Positions 56,470-64,000 of a stretch of DNA of 64,000 bases are shown in pieces. This DNA is from Millionella massiliensis (GTDB lineage Bacteria; Bacteroidota; Bacteroidia; Bacteroidales; Rikenellaceae). The notes beneath the pieces are model-generated. The model saw nothing but the letters and a program-made list of their open reading frames with translations. It did not search any database and was not told where the DNA came from. The position numbers were made by a program, and so were the translations under genes. Numbering within the stretch: position 1 is the stretch's first letter; each line of letters opens with the position of its first letter. The stretch lies in the NCBI RefSeq assembly GCF_900104655.1, contig NZ_FNWD01000002.1:1534246-1598245 (forward strand). The letters are read 5' to 3'.

Positions 56470-59400
56470 ATGACCACAGAACAGTTGGAACAACGGGTCA
56501 GCGACAGCGAACCCGTCCGGCAACTCGAACAACGCATCCGAAACGACCGCACCCTGCGCGTCAAAGGCATGGCAGGGTCGCTGCTGTCGCTCGCCGCGCT
56601 GACGCTGGCGCGACGCATCGGCGGCATACACCTGCTCGTGGCCGGCGACCGCGACGAAGCCTCGTACCTCTGTAACGACCTGACCAACCTGGCAGGCAGC
56701 GGCGCCGCCGGCACCATCTTTTTCTACCCGACCGCCTACAAACGCTCCGTGCAGACCCTGCGCGAGGACCCGGCCGGCATCGTACAGCGCACCGCCGTGC
56801 TCACCGCTCTGGGCAACCACTCCGTCCCCGAGCGGCCGCTGCTGATCTGTACGTGGCCCGACGCGCTGGCCGAGAAGGTGGCCGACCGTCAGCGCCTCGC
56901 CGATCACACCCTCCGCATCCGCCGCGGGCAACACATCAGCATGGACGCCCTCGAACAGCAACTGACCGATTACCTGTTCGAGCGGGTCGATTTCGTCGGC
57001 GAACCCGGCCAATACTCGCGACGCGGCGGCATCATCGACATCTTCTCGTTCGGCGACAACAAGCCCTACCGCCTCGACTTTTTCGGCGACGACATCGACT
57101 CCATCCGCCTGTTCAGCGTGGGGAGCCAGCTCTCGACCGAGAACCGCGACGAAGTGGAGATCGTCCCCAACCTGAAGAACCCCGAACTGGCCGAAAAACG
57201 GGTGTCGCTGGCCGAATACATCGGTTCGGACCGCGTGACGCTGTGGCTGACCAACCCCGTGCAGCACCTCACCCGCCTGGATCAGATCCGGAGCAAACTC
57301 CTCGGCGAGCTGCCCGAGCCCTCGGAGATCGACCGCCTCGTAACCAGCCGCAAACGCTTCCTGGCCGAGACCCGCAACTGGCAGTGGATCGACCTGAACC
57401 TCAACGCCCCCGAACGCCCCTCGGACGGCGAAGACATCGACTTCGGCGCCTCGCCCCAGCCCCAGTTCAACAAGAACTTCGAGCTGCTGGCCGCCGACAT
57501 CCGGCTGGGCAACGAACACGGCCGGACAACCTACATCCTGACCGAGAACCACGCCCAGATGGAGCGTCTCGAAAACGTTTTCGAATCGGTCGGCCTCGCC
57601 CATGTCGGCTACGGCCATATCCCGCTCACGCTCCATGGCGGTTTCGTGATGCCGTCGCTCCAGATTGCCCTCTACACCGACCACCAGATCTTCGACCGCT
57701 ACCACCGCTACACCGTGCCCGGCGAGATCGACCGCCGCGAAAGCATGACCATCGCCGAACTGAATGCCCTCCAGATCGGCGACTACGTGGTCCACATCGA
57801 CCACGGCGTGGGCCGCTTCGGCGGTCTGGTCCGCAGCACCACCAACGGCGCGGTGCAGGAGTTCATCAAACTGATCTACAAGGACAACGACATCCTGTTC
57901 GTCAACGTCCACTCGCTCCACCGCATCAGTAAATACAAGGACAAGGACGCCCCCGAGCCCAAAGTCCACAAACTCGGCTCCGGCGCCTGGCAGAAGCTGA
58001 AACAGACCACCAAAAACAAGGTTAAGGACATCGCCCGCGAACTGATCGCCCTCTACGCCAAACGCAAGGCCAGCGCCGGGTTCGCCTACTCGCACGACAG
58101 CTTCCTGCAGCAGGAACTCGAAGCGTCGTTCCTCTACGAAGACACCCCCGACCAGCAAAGCGCCACCCAGGCCGTCAAGGAGGACATGGAACAGCCCGTG
58201 CCGATGGACCGCCTGATCTGCGGCGACGTCGGCTTCGGCAAGACCGAGATCGCCATCCGCGCCGCCTTCAAGGCCGCCACCGACGGCAAACAGGTGGCCG
58301 TACTGGTGCCGACCACCGTCCTCTCGCTGCAGCACTACCGCACCTTCTCGCGCCGCCTCAAGGATTTCCCGGTGCGCGTCGAGAACTTTTCGCGCGTGAA
58401 GAGCACCAAACAGACCCGCGAAATCCTCGACGACCTGGCCAACGGCAAGATTGACATTATTATAGGTACCCACCGTCTGCTGGGCAAGAACGTCCGGTTC
58501 AAGGACCTCGGCCTGCTCATCATCGACGAAGAGCAGAAGTTCGGCGTGGCCAACAAGGAGAAACTCCGCCACATGAAAGCCAACGTCGACACACTGACCC
58601 TGACCGCCACCCCCATCCCGCGCACGCTGCAATTCTCGCTGATGGGCGCCCGCGACATGTCGATCATCAACACCCCGCCGCCCAACCGCCAGCCCGTCGC
58701 CACCGAAGTAGACGTCTTCGACGAGGAGATCATCCGCGAAGCTATCGAGACCGAACTGCAACGCAACGGTCAGGTCTTCTTCCTGCACAACCGCGTGCAG
58801 ACCCTCGGTCGCATGAAAGAGATGATCGAACGGCTGTGTCCGGCCGTCCGGGTCGCCGTGGGCCACGGCCAGATGCCCGCCGGCGAACTCGAAAAGATCA
58901 TGATGGACTTCATCTACGGCGAATACGACGTGCTGCTGGCCACCACCATCATCGAATCCGGGATCGACATTCCGAACGCCAACACGATCATCATCAACAA
59001 CGCCCACATGTTCGGCCTCTCGGACCTGCACCAGCTGCGCGGTCGCGTGGGACGCACCAACCGCAAAGCCTACTGCTACCTGCTGATCCCCTCGGAAGAG
59101 GCCGTCACGGCCGACGCCCACCGCCGTCTGCGTGCCCTCGAAGAGTTTTCGGACCTCGGTTCGGGCTTCAACATCGCCATGCAGGACCTCGACATCCGGG
59201 GAGCCGGCAACATCCTCGGCGCCGAACAGAGCGGCTTCATCGCCGACATCGGCTTCGAGACCTACCAGAAGATCATGGCCGAAGCCGTGGCCGAGCTGCG
59301 CGAAGAGCAGGGCCTCGAACCCGACACCTCGACCATCGACTGCGTGATCGAGACCGACTCGTCGGCCCACCTGCCCGACAGCTACATCGGCAACACCGCC

Positions 59401-59784
59401 GAAAAGATCCGCCTCTACCGCGAACTCGACAACATCTCGAGCGAAGCGGCCCTCGACGACTTTATCGCCCGGCTGACCGACCGTTTCGGCGAACCGCCCG
59501 CCCCGGTCGAAGAGCTGTTCGAAGTGGTGCGCCTGCGCCGCGTGGCCGAGAGCGACGGCATCGAACGGATCGTGCTGCGCAACGGCAGCGCCACCCTCTA
59601 CTTCGTGGCCAACGAGAAATCGGCCTTCTACAAGAGCGACCGTTTCATGACCCTGCTGCGCGCCGTAACCGCCTCACCGCGAAAGTTCAAACTCAACCAA
59701 TCCAATAATAAGCTATCTTTGTCGGTCAAAGAGGTCCCCACCGTGGCCGCCCTGCGCCACACCCTCGAAGGACTCACCGCCTGA
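56470..59784 (+). CDS. mfd: Transcription-repair coupling factor
   Basis: Mfd removes RNA polymerase stalled at lesions and recruits UvrA. The 1104-residue protein has UvrB-like N-terminal modules, the RNA-polymerase-interacting domain (about 420-500, beginning GDYVVHIDHGVGRFGG), and a RecG-like translocase: Walker A GDVGFGKT at 585-592, DEEQ at 686-689, TATPIPRTL and QLRGRVGR near 860, then the C-terminal TRCF domain. All modules are present; length is normal. It is followed by coaX after 9 bases. UvrC is at 26944, uvrA/uvrB are elsewhere. Confidence 0.97.
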   Translation: MTTEQLEQRVSDSEPVRQLEQRIRNDRTLRVKGMAGSLLSLAALTLARRIGGIHLLVAGDRDEASYLCNDLTNLAGSGAAGTIFFYPTAYKRSVQTLREDPAGIVQRTAVLTALGNHSVPERPLLICTWPDALAEKVADRQRLADHTLRIRRGQHISMDALEQQLTDYLFERVDFVGEPGQYSRRGGIIDIFSFGDNKPYRLDFFGDDIDSIRLFSVGSQLSTENRDEVEIVPNLKNPELAEKRVSLAEYIGSDRVTLWLTNPVQHLTRLDQIRSKLLGELPEPSEIDRLVTSRKRFLAETRNWQWIDLNLNAPERPSDGEDIDFGASPQPQFNKNFELLAADIRLGNEHGRTTYILTENHAQMERLENVFESVGLAHVGYGHIPLTLHGGFVMPSLQIALYTDHQIFDRYHRYTVPGEIDRRESMTIAELNALQIGDYVVHIDHGVGRFGGLVRSTTNGAVQEFIKLIYKDNDILFVNVHSLHRISKYKDKDAPEPKVHKLGSGAWQKLKQTTKNKVKDIARELIALYAKRKASAGFAYSHDSFLQQELEASFLYEDTPDQQSATQAVKEDMEQPVPMDRLICGDVGFGKTEIAIRAAFKAATDGKQVAVLVPTTVLSLQHYRTFSRRLKDFPVRVENFSRVKSTKQTREILDDLANGKIDIIIGTHRLLGKNVRFKDLGLLIIDEEQKFGVANKEKLRHMKANVDTLTLTATPIPRTLQFSLMGARDMSIINTPPPNRQPVATEVDVFDEEIIREAIETELQRNGQVFFLHNRVQTLGRMKEMIERLCPAVRVAVGHGQMPAGELEKIMMDFIYGEYDVLLATTIIESGIDIPNANTIIINNAHMFGLSDLHQLRGRVGRTNRKAYCYLLIPSEEAVTADAHRRLRALEEFSDLGSGFNIAMQDLDIRGAGNILGAEQSGFIADIGFETYQKIMAEAVAELREEQGLEPDTSTIDCVIETDSSAHLPDSYIGNTAEKIRLYRELDNISSEAALDDFIARLTDRFGEPPAPVEELFEVVRLRRVAESDGIERIVLRNGSATLYFVANEKSAFYKSDRFMTLLRAVTASPRKFKLNQSNNKLSLSVKEVPTVAALRHTLEGLTA

Positions 59785-59793
59785 CCCGTAGAG

Positions 59794-60546
59794 ATGAATC
59801 TAGTCATAGACATAGGGAATACTTTCGCCAAAACCGCCGTGATGGAGGGTTCCGAGATCGTGTTCAAGGAGGTCGCCCCGGAACTCAGCTGCCCCGCCCT
59901 GCGCGAGGTGCTGCGCGCCTACCCGGCCATCGACCGCGCCATCCTCTCCACCACCCGGAACCCCAACGAACAGACCGAAGAGTATATCCGCCGCCACGTC
60001 AGCCACTTCATGCGCTTCGTCCCCGGCACCCCCGTACCGCTCGTCAACCGATACGCCACGCCCGAGACCCTCGGAGCCGACCGGCTGGCCGCCGCCGTCG
60101 GCGCATGGGACATCGCCCAGGGCCGCGAACTGCTCATCATCGACCTGGGGTCGGCCATCACCATCGACCGCGTGAGCGCCGCAGGCGAATACCTTGGCGG
60201 CAACATTTCTCCCGGCATGGCGATGCGTTTCGAAGCCCTGCACCGCCTCACCGACCGTCTTCCGCTGTGCAGCACCCCGACCGAGTTCGCGTTGACCGGG
60301 ACCTCGACCCGAAACGCCATCGAGAGCGGTGTGGTGCTCGGCATCATCCACGAAATAGAGGGTTATATCAGCCGCCTGAGCGAAAAAAATAGCGACCTTT
60401 GTGTATTTTTTGCCGGTCGGGACGCAAATTTCTTTGCGAACAAAGTAAAAAACCCGATATTTGTGATTTACGATTTAGTCATAAAAGGATTGAACCGAAT
60501 ACTCGAGTATAATGCCCAACCAAATAATGAGGACATTGAAGCATAG
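59794..60546 (+). CDS. coaX: Type III pantothenate kinase
   Basis: CoaX performs the first step of coenzyme A synthesis and, unlike CoaA, needs a monovalent cation and is not feedback-inhibited. The 250-residue ASKHA protein has the N-terminal DIGNTFAK motif, the ATPETLGADR segment near 89, DLGSAITID near 115, and GNISPGMAMRFEALH near 135. It lies 9 bases after mfd and overlaps the start of the outer-membrane protein by 35 bases, so the three are probably one operon. Confidence 0.94.
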   Translation: MNLVIDIGNTFAKTAVMEGSEIVFKEVAPELSCPALREVLRAYPAIDRAILSTTRNPNEQTEEYIRRHVSHFMRFVPGTPVPLVNRYATPETLGADRLAAAVGAWDIAQGRELLIIDLGSAITIDRVSAAGEYLGGNISPGMAMRFEALHRLTDRLPLCSTPTEFALTGTSTRNAIESGVVLGIIHEIEGYISRLSEKNSDLCVFFAGRDANFFANKVKNPIFVIYDLVIKGLNRILEYNAQPNNEDIEA

Positions 60547-61855
60547 CCTATCCGGTCGCTCTATCCAGGCCGTACTATGCCTGTGCGCCATAGTTATCGT
60601 GAGTCAGCGCCCCGCCCGGGCCCAAATGAGCAGTTTGAAAGCCTATTCACCGTACACCATGTACGGCCTCGGCGATTTGGCCGTGGGAGGCAGCGCACAA
60701 TACCGTCCGATGGGTGGTATCGGCGTCGGAGTACGCGATCCCTACTCCTTCAACTACCGTAACCCCGCCGCCATGAGCGCAATACCCCGACAATCGGCCA
60801 TCTTCAACTTCGCCGGCGAAGGGCAAAACTTCTACGACAAAAACGACATCTCAACCACCTCCTACAACTCCTTCTCCATGCACGACCTCGGGTTGGCCGT
60901 TCCGCTCGGAAAAGGCGTCGGACTGGGATGCTCGATGACCCCCATCAGCTCGGTGGGATACATGAGCCGCATCGTCGAAGAAAACCAAAATATCACCGAA
61001 AACATCGGTAGCACCATCTACGACTATGCCGGCGACGGCGGTATCACCCAGGTCTCCATGAGCCTCGGGGTCAACATCACCCCAAACCTCTCCCTCGGCG
61101 GCAGCATGCACTACTGGTTCGGAGACATCGAACGCCAGTACACCGCCACCATCACCAACTACATGAACTCCACCACCTACCGTGGAGTCCTCTCGTCCGA
61201 AAAACAGAACATCAGCAAGCTGCTCTTCACCCTCGGCGCCCAATACACCTTCAAGGTCGGTAAGAACAACGCCCTGATTCTCGGGGTCACCTACCAGCCC
61301 AAAGTGACCGCCTCCGTCAAACAGAACCGCGTCACCCTGTCGTACAGCAGCTACACCGCCGACACCGTCTACTCCGGAAGCAGCCGCTGGAACATGGACA
61401 TCCCCTCCAAAGTAGCCGCCGGCCTCAACTACCGCTCCACAAAACTTGAAGTCGGGTTCGACTACAGCTATCAGAACTGGGATGGAGCCTTCGAAATCCC
61501 GGAAGGACAGGACATCAGCCTGGCCGCCCAGCAAGACTATCGCTTCGGGATCAGCTATACCCCCAACCGATTCGACCTGCGCAGTGCCCTGAAACGCTGG
61601 ACCTACAAAGCCGGTCTGCGCTACAGCGACAGCTACCTGGTCAAAAACGGCAACCAACTCCACGATGCAGCCGTCTCGCTCGGTGTTGAATTCGCTCTGA
61701 GAAAAGGTAGCTTCTCCACCGTCGGCGTCGGCGTCGAATACGGCGAACGCGGAAGCCGCGCCGCCAGTCAGGTGCAGGAACGCTACTTCAACATCTTCCT
61801 CTCGCTGGGTCTCTTCGGAAAAGACTACTGGTTCGTTCGTCCGAAATACAATTAA
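60512..61855 (+). CDS. Outer-membrane beta-barrel protein
   Basis: The 447 residues begin with a signal peptide (cut near A-R-A-Q, about 38 from the first ATG; a second ATG at 60527 gives a shorter signal). The rest alternates short strands with aromatic and glycine residues (MHYWFGDIERQY, YSYQNWDGAFE, YFNIFLSLG) and ends in a penultimate-aromatic strand. This resembles FadL/OmpP1-like or PorV-like barrels. A member of this type usually lies between coaX and a TPR gene in Bacteroidales, from memory. Its ligand is unknown. Confidence 0.75.
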   Translation: MPNQIMRTLKHSLSGRSIQAVLCLCAIVIVSQRPARAQMSSLKAYSPYTMYGLGDLAVGGSAQYRPMGGIGVGVRDPYSFNYRNPAAMSAIPRQSAIFNFAGEGQNFYDKNDISTTSYNSFSMHDLGLAVPLGKGVGLGCSMTPISSVGYMSRIVEENQNITENIGSTIYDYAGDGGITQVSMSLGVNITPNLSLGGSMHYWFGDIERQYTATITNYMNSTTYRGVLSSEKQNISKLLFTLGAQYTFKVGKNNALILGVTYQPKVTASVKQNRVTLSYSSYTADTVYSGSSRWNMDIPSKVAAGLNYRSTKLEVGFDYSYQNWDGAFEIPEGQDISLAAQQDYRFGISYTPNRFDLRSALKRWTYKAGLRYSDSYLVKNGNQLHDAAVSLGVEFALRKGSFSTVGVGVEYGERGSRAASQVQERYFNIFLSLGLFGKDYWFVRPKYN

Positions 61856-61942
61856 TCGCACCGCTCCGAACGATCTCCCCCCGATCGACCCCCGCACCGC
61901 CCAACCAACCGGAAACAAAAAAGACAAACTAACCATAAACCA

Positions 61943-63271
61943 ATGAAAAAGCGAGTTTACTCATTGATCGCAGCCTTTGCTTTAGTGGGAAGCATGGCCG
62001 CAGCACAAGACTACAAAGACGACCCCAAATACGGAGCCGATCCGGCCGCCCGTGAACAGAACGTCCGCATCCTGAACTTCTTCGGCGATGCCTACCGTGC
62101 CAAAGACTACAACACCGCCACCACTTATCTGCGTCAATTGATCCAAAACGCCCCGAAGGCATCCGAAAACATGTACATCCGCGGTATCGACATCTACCGC
62201 AACAAAGCCACCGCTGCCGAAACCAAAGAAGAGCGTCGTGCCATGGTGGACAGTATCCTCTGGATCTACGACAAACGTATCGAAGCCTTCGGCGAACATC
62301 CCGAACGCGGTGAAGGCTACCTGCGCGGCGAAAAAGCCAAACTGTTCATGAGCATGATGCCCGCCGACCGCGAACGTCTGTTCAAACTCTTCCGCGAAGC
62401 CATCGACGGCGAACACCAGTTCGAACCCGGCCTGGCCGTGATGTACTTCAACACCGTCGTTGAAAGCTTCAAACTCGACGACGTGACCCCCGAAGAGCTG
62501 ATCGAGACCTACGAACGCCTCAGCCAGCGTATCGCCACCAACACCTCCGAAGAAGCCAAAGAAGCAGCCAAAGCCCTGGACGACCTCTTTGCCACCAGCG
62601 GTGCCGCCGACTGCGCCTCGATCGAACAGATCTACAAACCCAAATACGAAGCCGATCCCACCAACCAGCAACTTATCGAGACCATTCTTTCGTTGCTGAA
62701 CCGCGGCGGCTGCTCGAGCGACTTCTACCTCTCGATGCTCGAAAAATACTACGAAGTCAATCCGAAACCTGAAATCGCCATCCAACTCGCCTCGGTATTC
62801 CAGGAGAAGAAAGACTTCACCAAAGCGATGGAATACCTGACCGTGGGCATCGAAAAAGAGACTGACCCCGCTAAAAAAGCCAACTTCCTGCTCCAGGCCG
62901 CAACCATGAGCAGCGCCAACGGAGCCTACCGTGAAGCCGCCGGTTTCGCCCGCAAAGCCATCGAACTCGACTCGAACAACGGCGTAGCCTACCTGCTTCT
63001 GGGTGCCGCATACGGTAGTGGTGCCGGCAGCGCCTGCAGCGCTTTCGACAGCCAAACCGCCATGTGGCTGGCCGTCGACAACCTCTCGCGCGCCCGTCAG
63101 CTTCTGCCCGAAGATGATCCCCAGCAGCAACAAATCAGCCAGATGATCGCCAACTACAGCGCCAACTTCCCAAAAACCGAAGAGACCTTCATGCGCGGTC
63201 TGAACCCTGGCGACTCGTACACCGTCAGCTGCGGCTGGATCAGCGGTGCCACCACCGTGCGCGAACGCTAA
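61943..63271 (+). CDS. Exported TPR-repeat protein
   Basis: The 442-residue protein has a signal peptide cut near A-A-A-Q (residue 22). It is almost wholly helical with tetratricopeptide-like repeats, clearest at residues 50-90 (the DAYRAKDYNTATTYLRQLI repeat) and 275-345 (KDFTKAMEYLTVGIEKE; AYREAAGFARKAIELDSNNGVAYLLLGAAY in two parts). TPRs usually mediate protein contact. It is placed between an outer-membrane barrel and lptC, so an envelope-assembly role is plausible but unproven. It starts 87 bases after the barrel gene. Confidence 0.8.
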   Translation: MKKRVYSLIAAFALVGSMAAAQDYKDDPKYGADPAAREQNVRILNFFGDAYRAKDYNTATTYLRQLIQNAPKASENMYIRGIDIYRNKATAAETKEERRAMVDSILWIYDKRIEAFGEHPERGEGYLRGEKAKLFMSMMPADRERLFKLFREAIDGEHQFEPGLAVMYFNTVVESFKLDDVTPEELIETYERLSQRIATNTSEEAKEAAKALDDLFATSGAADCASIEQIYKPKYEADPTNQQLIETILSLLNRGGCSSDFYLSMLEKYYEVNPKPEIAIQLASVFQEKKDFTKAMEYLTVGIEKETDPAKKANFLLQAATMSSANGAYREAAGFARKAIELDSNNGVAYLLLGAAYGSGAGSACSAFDSQTAMWLAVDNLSRARQLLPEDDPQQQQISQMIANYSANFPKTEETFMRGLNPGDSYTVSCGWISGATTVRER

Positions 63272-63330
63272 TCCAGGTCCGCCGCACAGGGATACGAAGA
63301 GACCCACACAGCCCCGTATTCCTTCCGACC

Positions 63331-64000
63331 ATGAAACCTACGAAACACCACACAACCTATCGAGCAGTGCTTGCCGCCATCGCCGCGGCAGGCACTCTTT
63401 GTCTGTTCGGCTGCGGCCAAAAGGAGCCCGAGCCGACCGTCAAAGACCCCGAAACCACCCCTACCCAGATCAGCCACAACCACCGCGTCATCAACTCCGA
63501 AGACGGCCGGCGCCAATACCGCATGGAGACCCCCCTGCTCGAACGCTTCGAACTCGCCGAAGTGCCCTTTACGGAATTCAAGAAGGGGATCAAAATCGAG
63601 ACCTTCGACAGCGCCCTGCGCGTCGAGAGCGACCTGGTAGCCGACTACGCCCGACTGAACGAAGTGACCGAAATCTGGGAGGCCCGCGGCAACGTCATCG
63701 CCCACAGCTACAACCAGGAGCGGCAGCGGACCCTCTACACCGAACGGCTCTACTGGGATCAGAAAAAGAAAAAGATATACAGCGACACCGTATCACGCGT
63801 TGTCGACGGTAGCAGCGTCCACATCGGCAGCAACTTCGAAGCCGACGAAAACTTCGAGACCTGGAGCTTCCACCGCACCGCCGGCCAGATCGAAGTCGAA
63901 GCCATCAACCAGCAAGACTCCACCCGGCAGAACATCCCCCAGTCCGACTCTACCGCAACCCCCGGCAGCACCGCATCCGCAGCCGACACGACCCGCGGAC
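63331..64000 (+). CDS. lptC: LPS export protein LptC (lipoprotein form), cut by the window edge
   Basis: The frame opens at 63331 and is still open at the end of the window, 223 codons. It has a lipoprotein signal with L-F-G-C, cysteine 28. The LptC pattern is visible: SHNHRVINSEDGRRQYRME near 49, LYADYARL-like strand DLVADYARLNEVTEIWEARGNV in two parts, and the repeated beta-strand register LYTERLYWDQKKKKIYSDT. LptC is the bitopic or lipid-anchored part of the LPS bridge from LptB2FG to LptA. The acidic/serine-threonine tail after about 195 looks unusual. It follows the TPR gene after 59 bases. Confidence 0.85.
   Translation, partial: MKPTKHHTTYRAVLAAIAAAGTLCLFGCGQKEPEPTVKDPETTPTQISHNHRVINSEDGRRQYRMETPLLERFELAEVPFTEFKKGIKIETFDSALRVESDLVADYARLNEVTEIWEARGNVIAHSYNQERQRTLYTERLYWDQKKKKIYSDTVSRVVDGSSVHIGSNFEADENFETWSFHRTAGQIEVEAINQQDSTRQNIPQSDSTATPGSTASAADTTRG

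Overview
The window comes from a high-GC member of the Bacteroidetes, most likely Bacteroidales and probably a Rikenellaceae/Alistipes-type gut bacterium. The evidence is family-level: a PorX-type T9SS regulator, DUF4837 and DUF4296 lipoproteins, MlaE/MlaF, a TolC-plus-adaptor pair, large secreted glycosidases, almost no Shine-Dalgarno sequences, and promoters of the Bacteroidetes type (-33 TTG, about 20 bases, -7 TAnnTTTG). Assignment to genus is inference.

Layout. 1-9030 (minus): the first codons of an exported protein, a DUF4091 protein, a GH38-like/DUF5054 protein, a SIMPL protein and a sialidase-fold protein. 9584-9658: tRNA-Ile(CAT) with its own promoter and terminator. 9815-18459 (plus): HAD phosphatase, exported unknown, DUF4837 lipoprotein, an isolated trpB, radC, porX, tsaE, small exported unknown. 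18600-21368: a threonine-rich leader peptide, then homoserine kinase and threonine synthase. 21601-23992 (minus): GH101-like protein and an ion channel with an unusual filter. 24331-28830 (plus): DUF6485 protein, ABC-F ATPase, a tandem intergenic repeat, uvrC. 29193-33791 (minus): efp, VTT membrane protein, polysaccharide deacetylase, murF, manC. 34138-35639 (plus): mlaE-mlaF behind a long structured leader. 36247-42822 (plus): acyltransferase, two-domain sialate esterase, GH2 beta-galactosidase. 43269-48144 (minus): exonuclease, then a tight four-gene envelope-glycosylation operon. 48413-56333 (plus): tolC-like, adaptor, tsaB, zinc-ribbon membrane protein, FtsX/LolC permease, DUF4296 lipoprotein, amidohydrolase. 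56470-64000 (plus): mfd, coaX, outer-membrane barrel, TPR protein, and lptC cut by the window edge.

How it works together. Most of the window is housekeeping: DNA repair (radC, uvrC, mfd), t6A tRNA modification (tsaE, tsaB), cell wall and envelope (murF, manC, mla, lptC, lipid decoration). Scattered through it are secreted enzymes suited to host O-glycans: sialidase-like, sialate esterase, beta-galactosidase, GH101-like and GH38-like. No SusC/SusD pair is present, so this is not a classical polysaccharide utilisation locus. The least expected feature is regulatory: a 43-residue open frame with 16 threonines, ten of them among residues 29-39, directly upstream of thrB-thrC. It is what a threonine attenuator would look like, yet no standard terminator follows it. 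The second regulatory candidate is the roughly 250-base leader of the mla genes, which contains a closed, riboswitch-like domain.

No rRNA, CRISPR array, insertion sequence, phage or integrase was seen.
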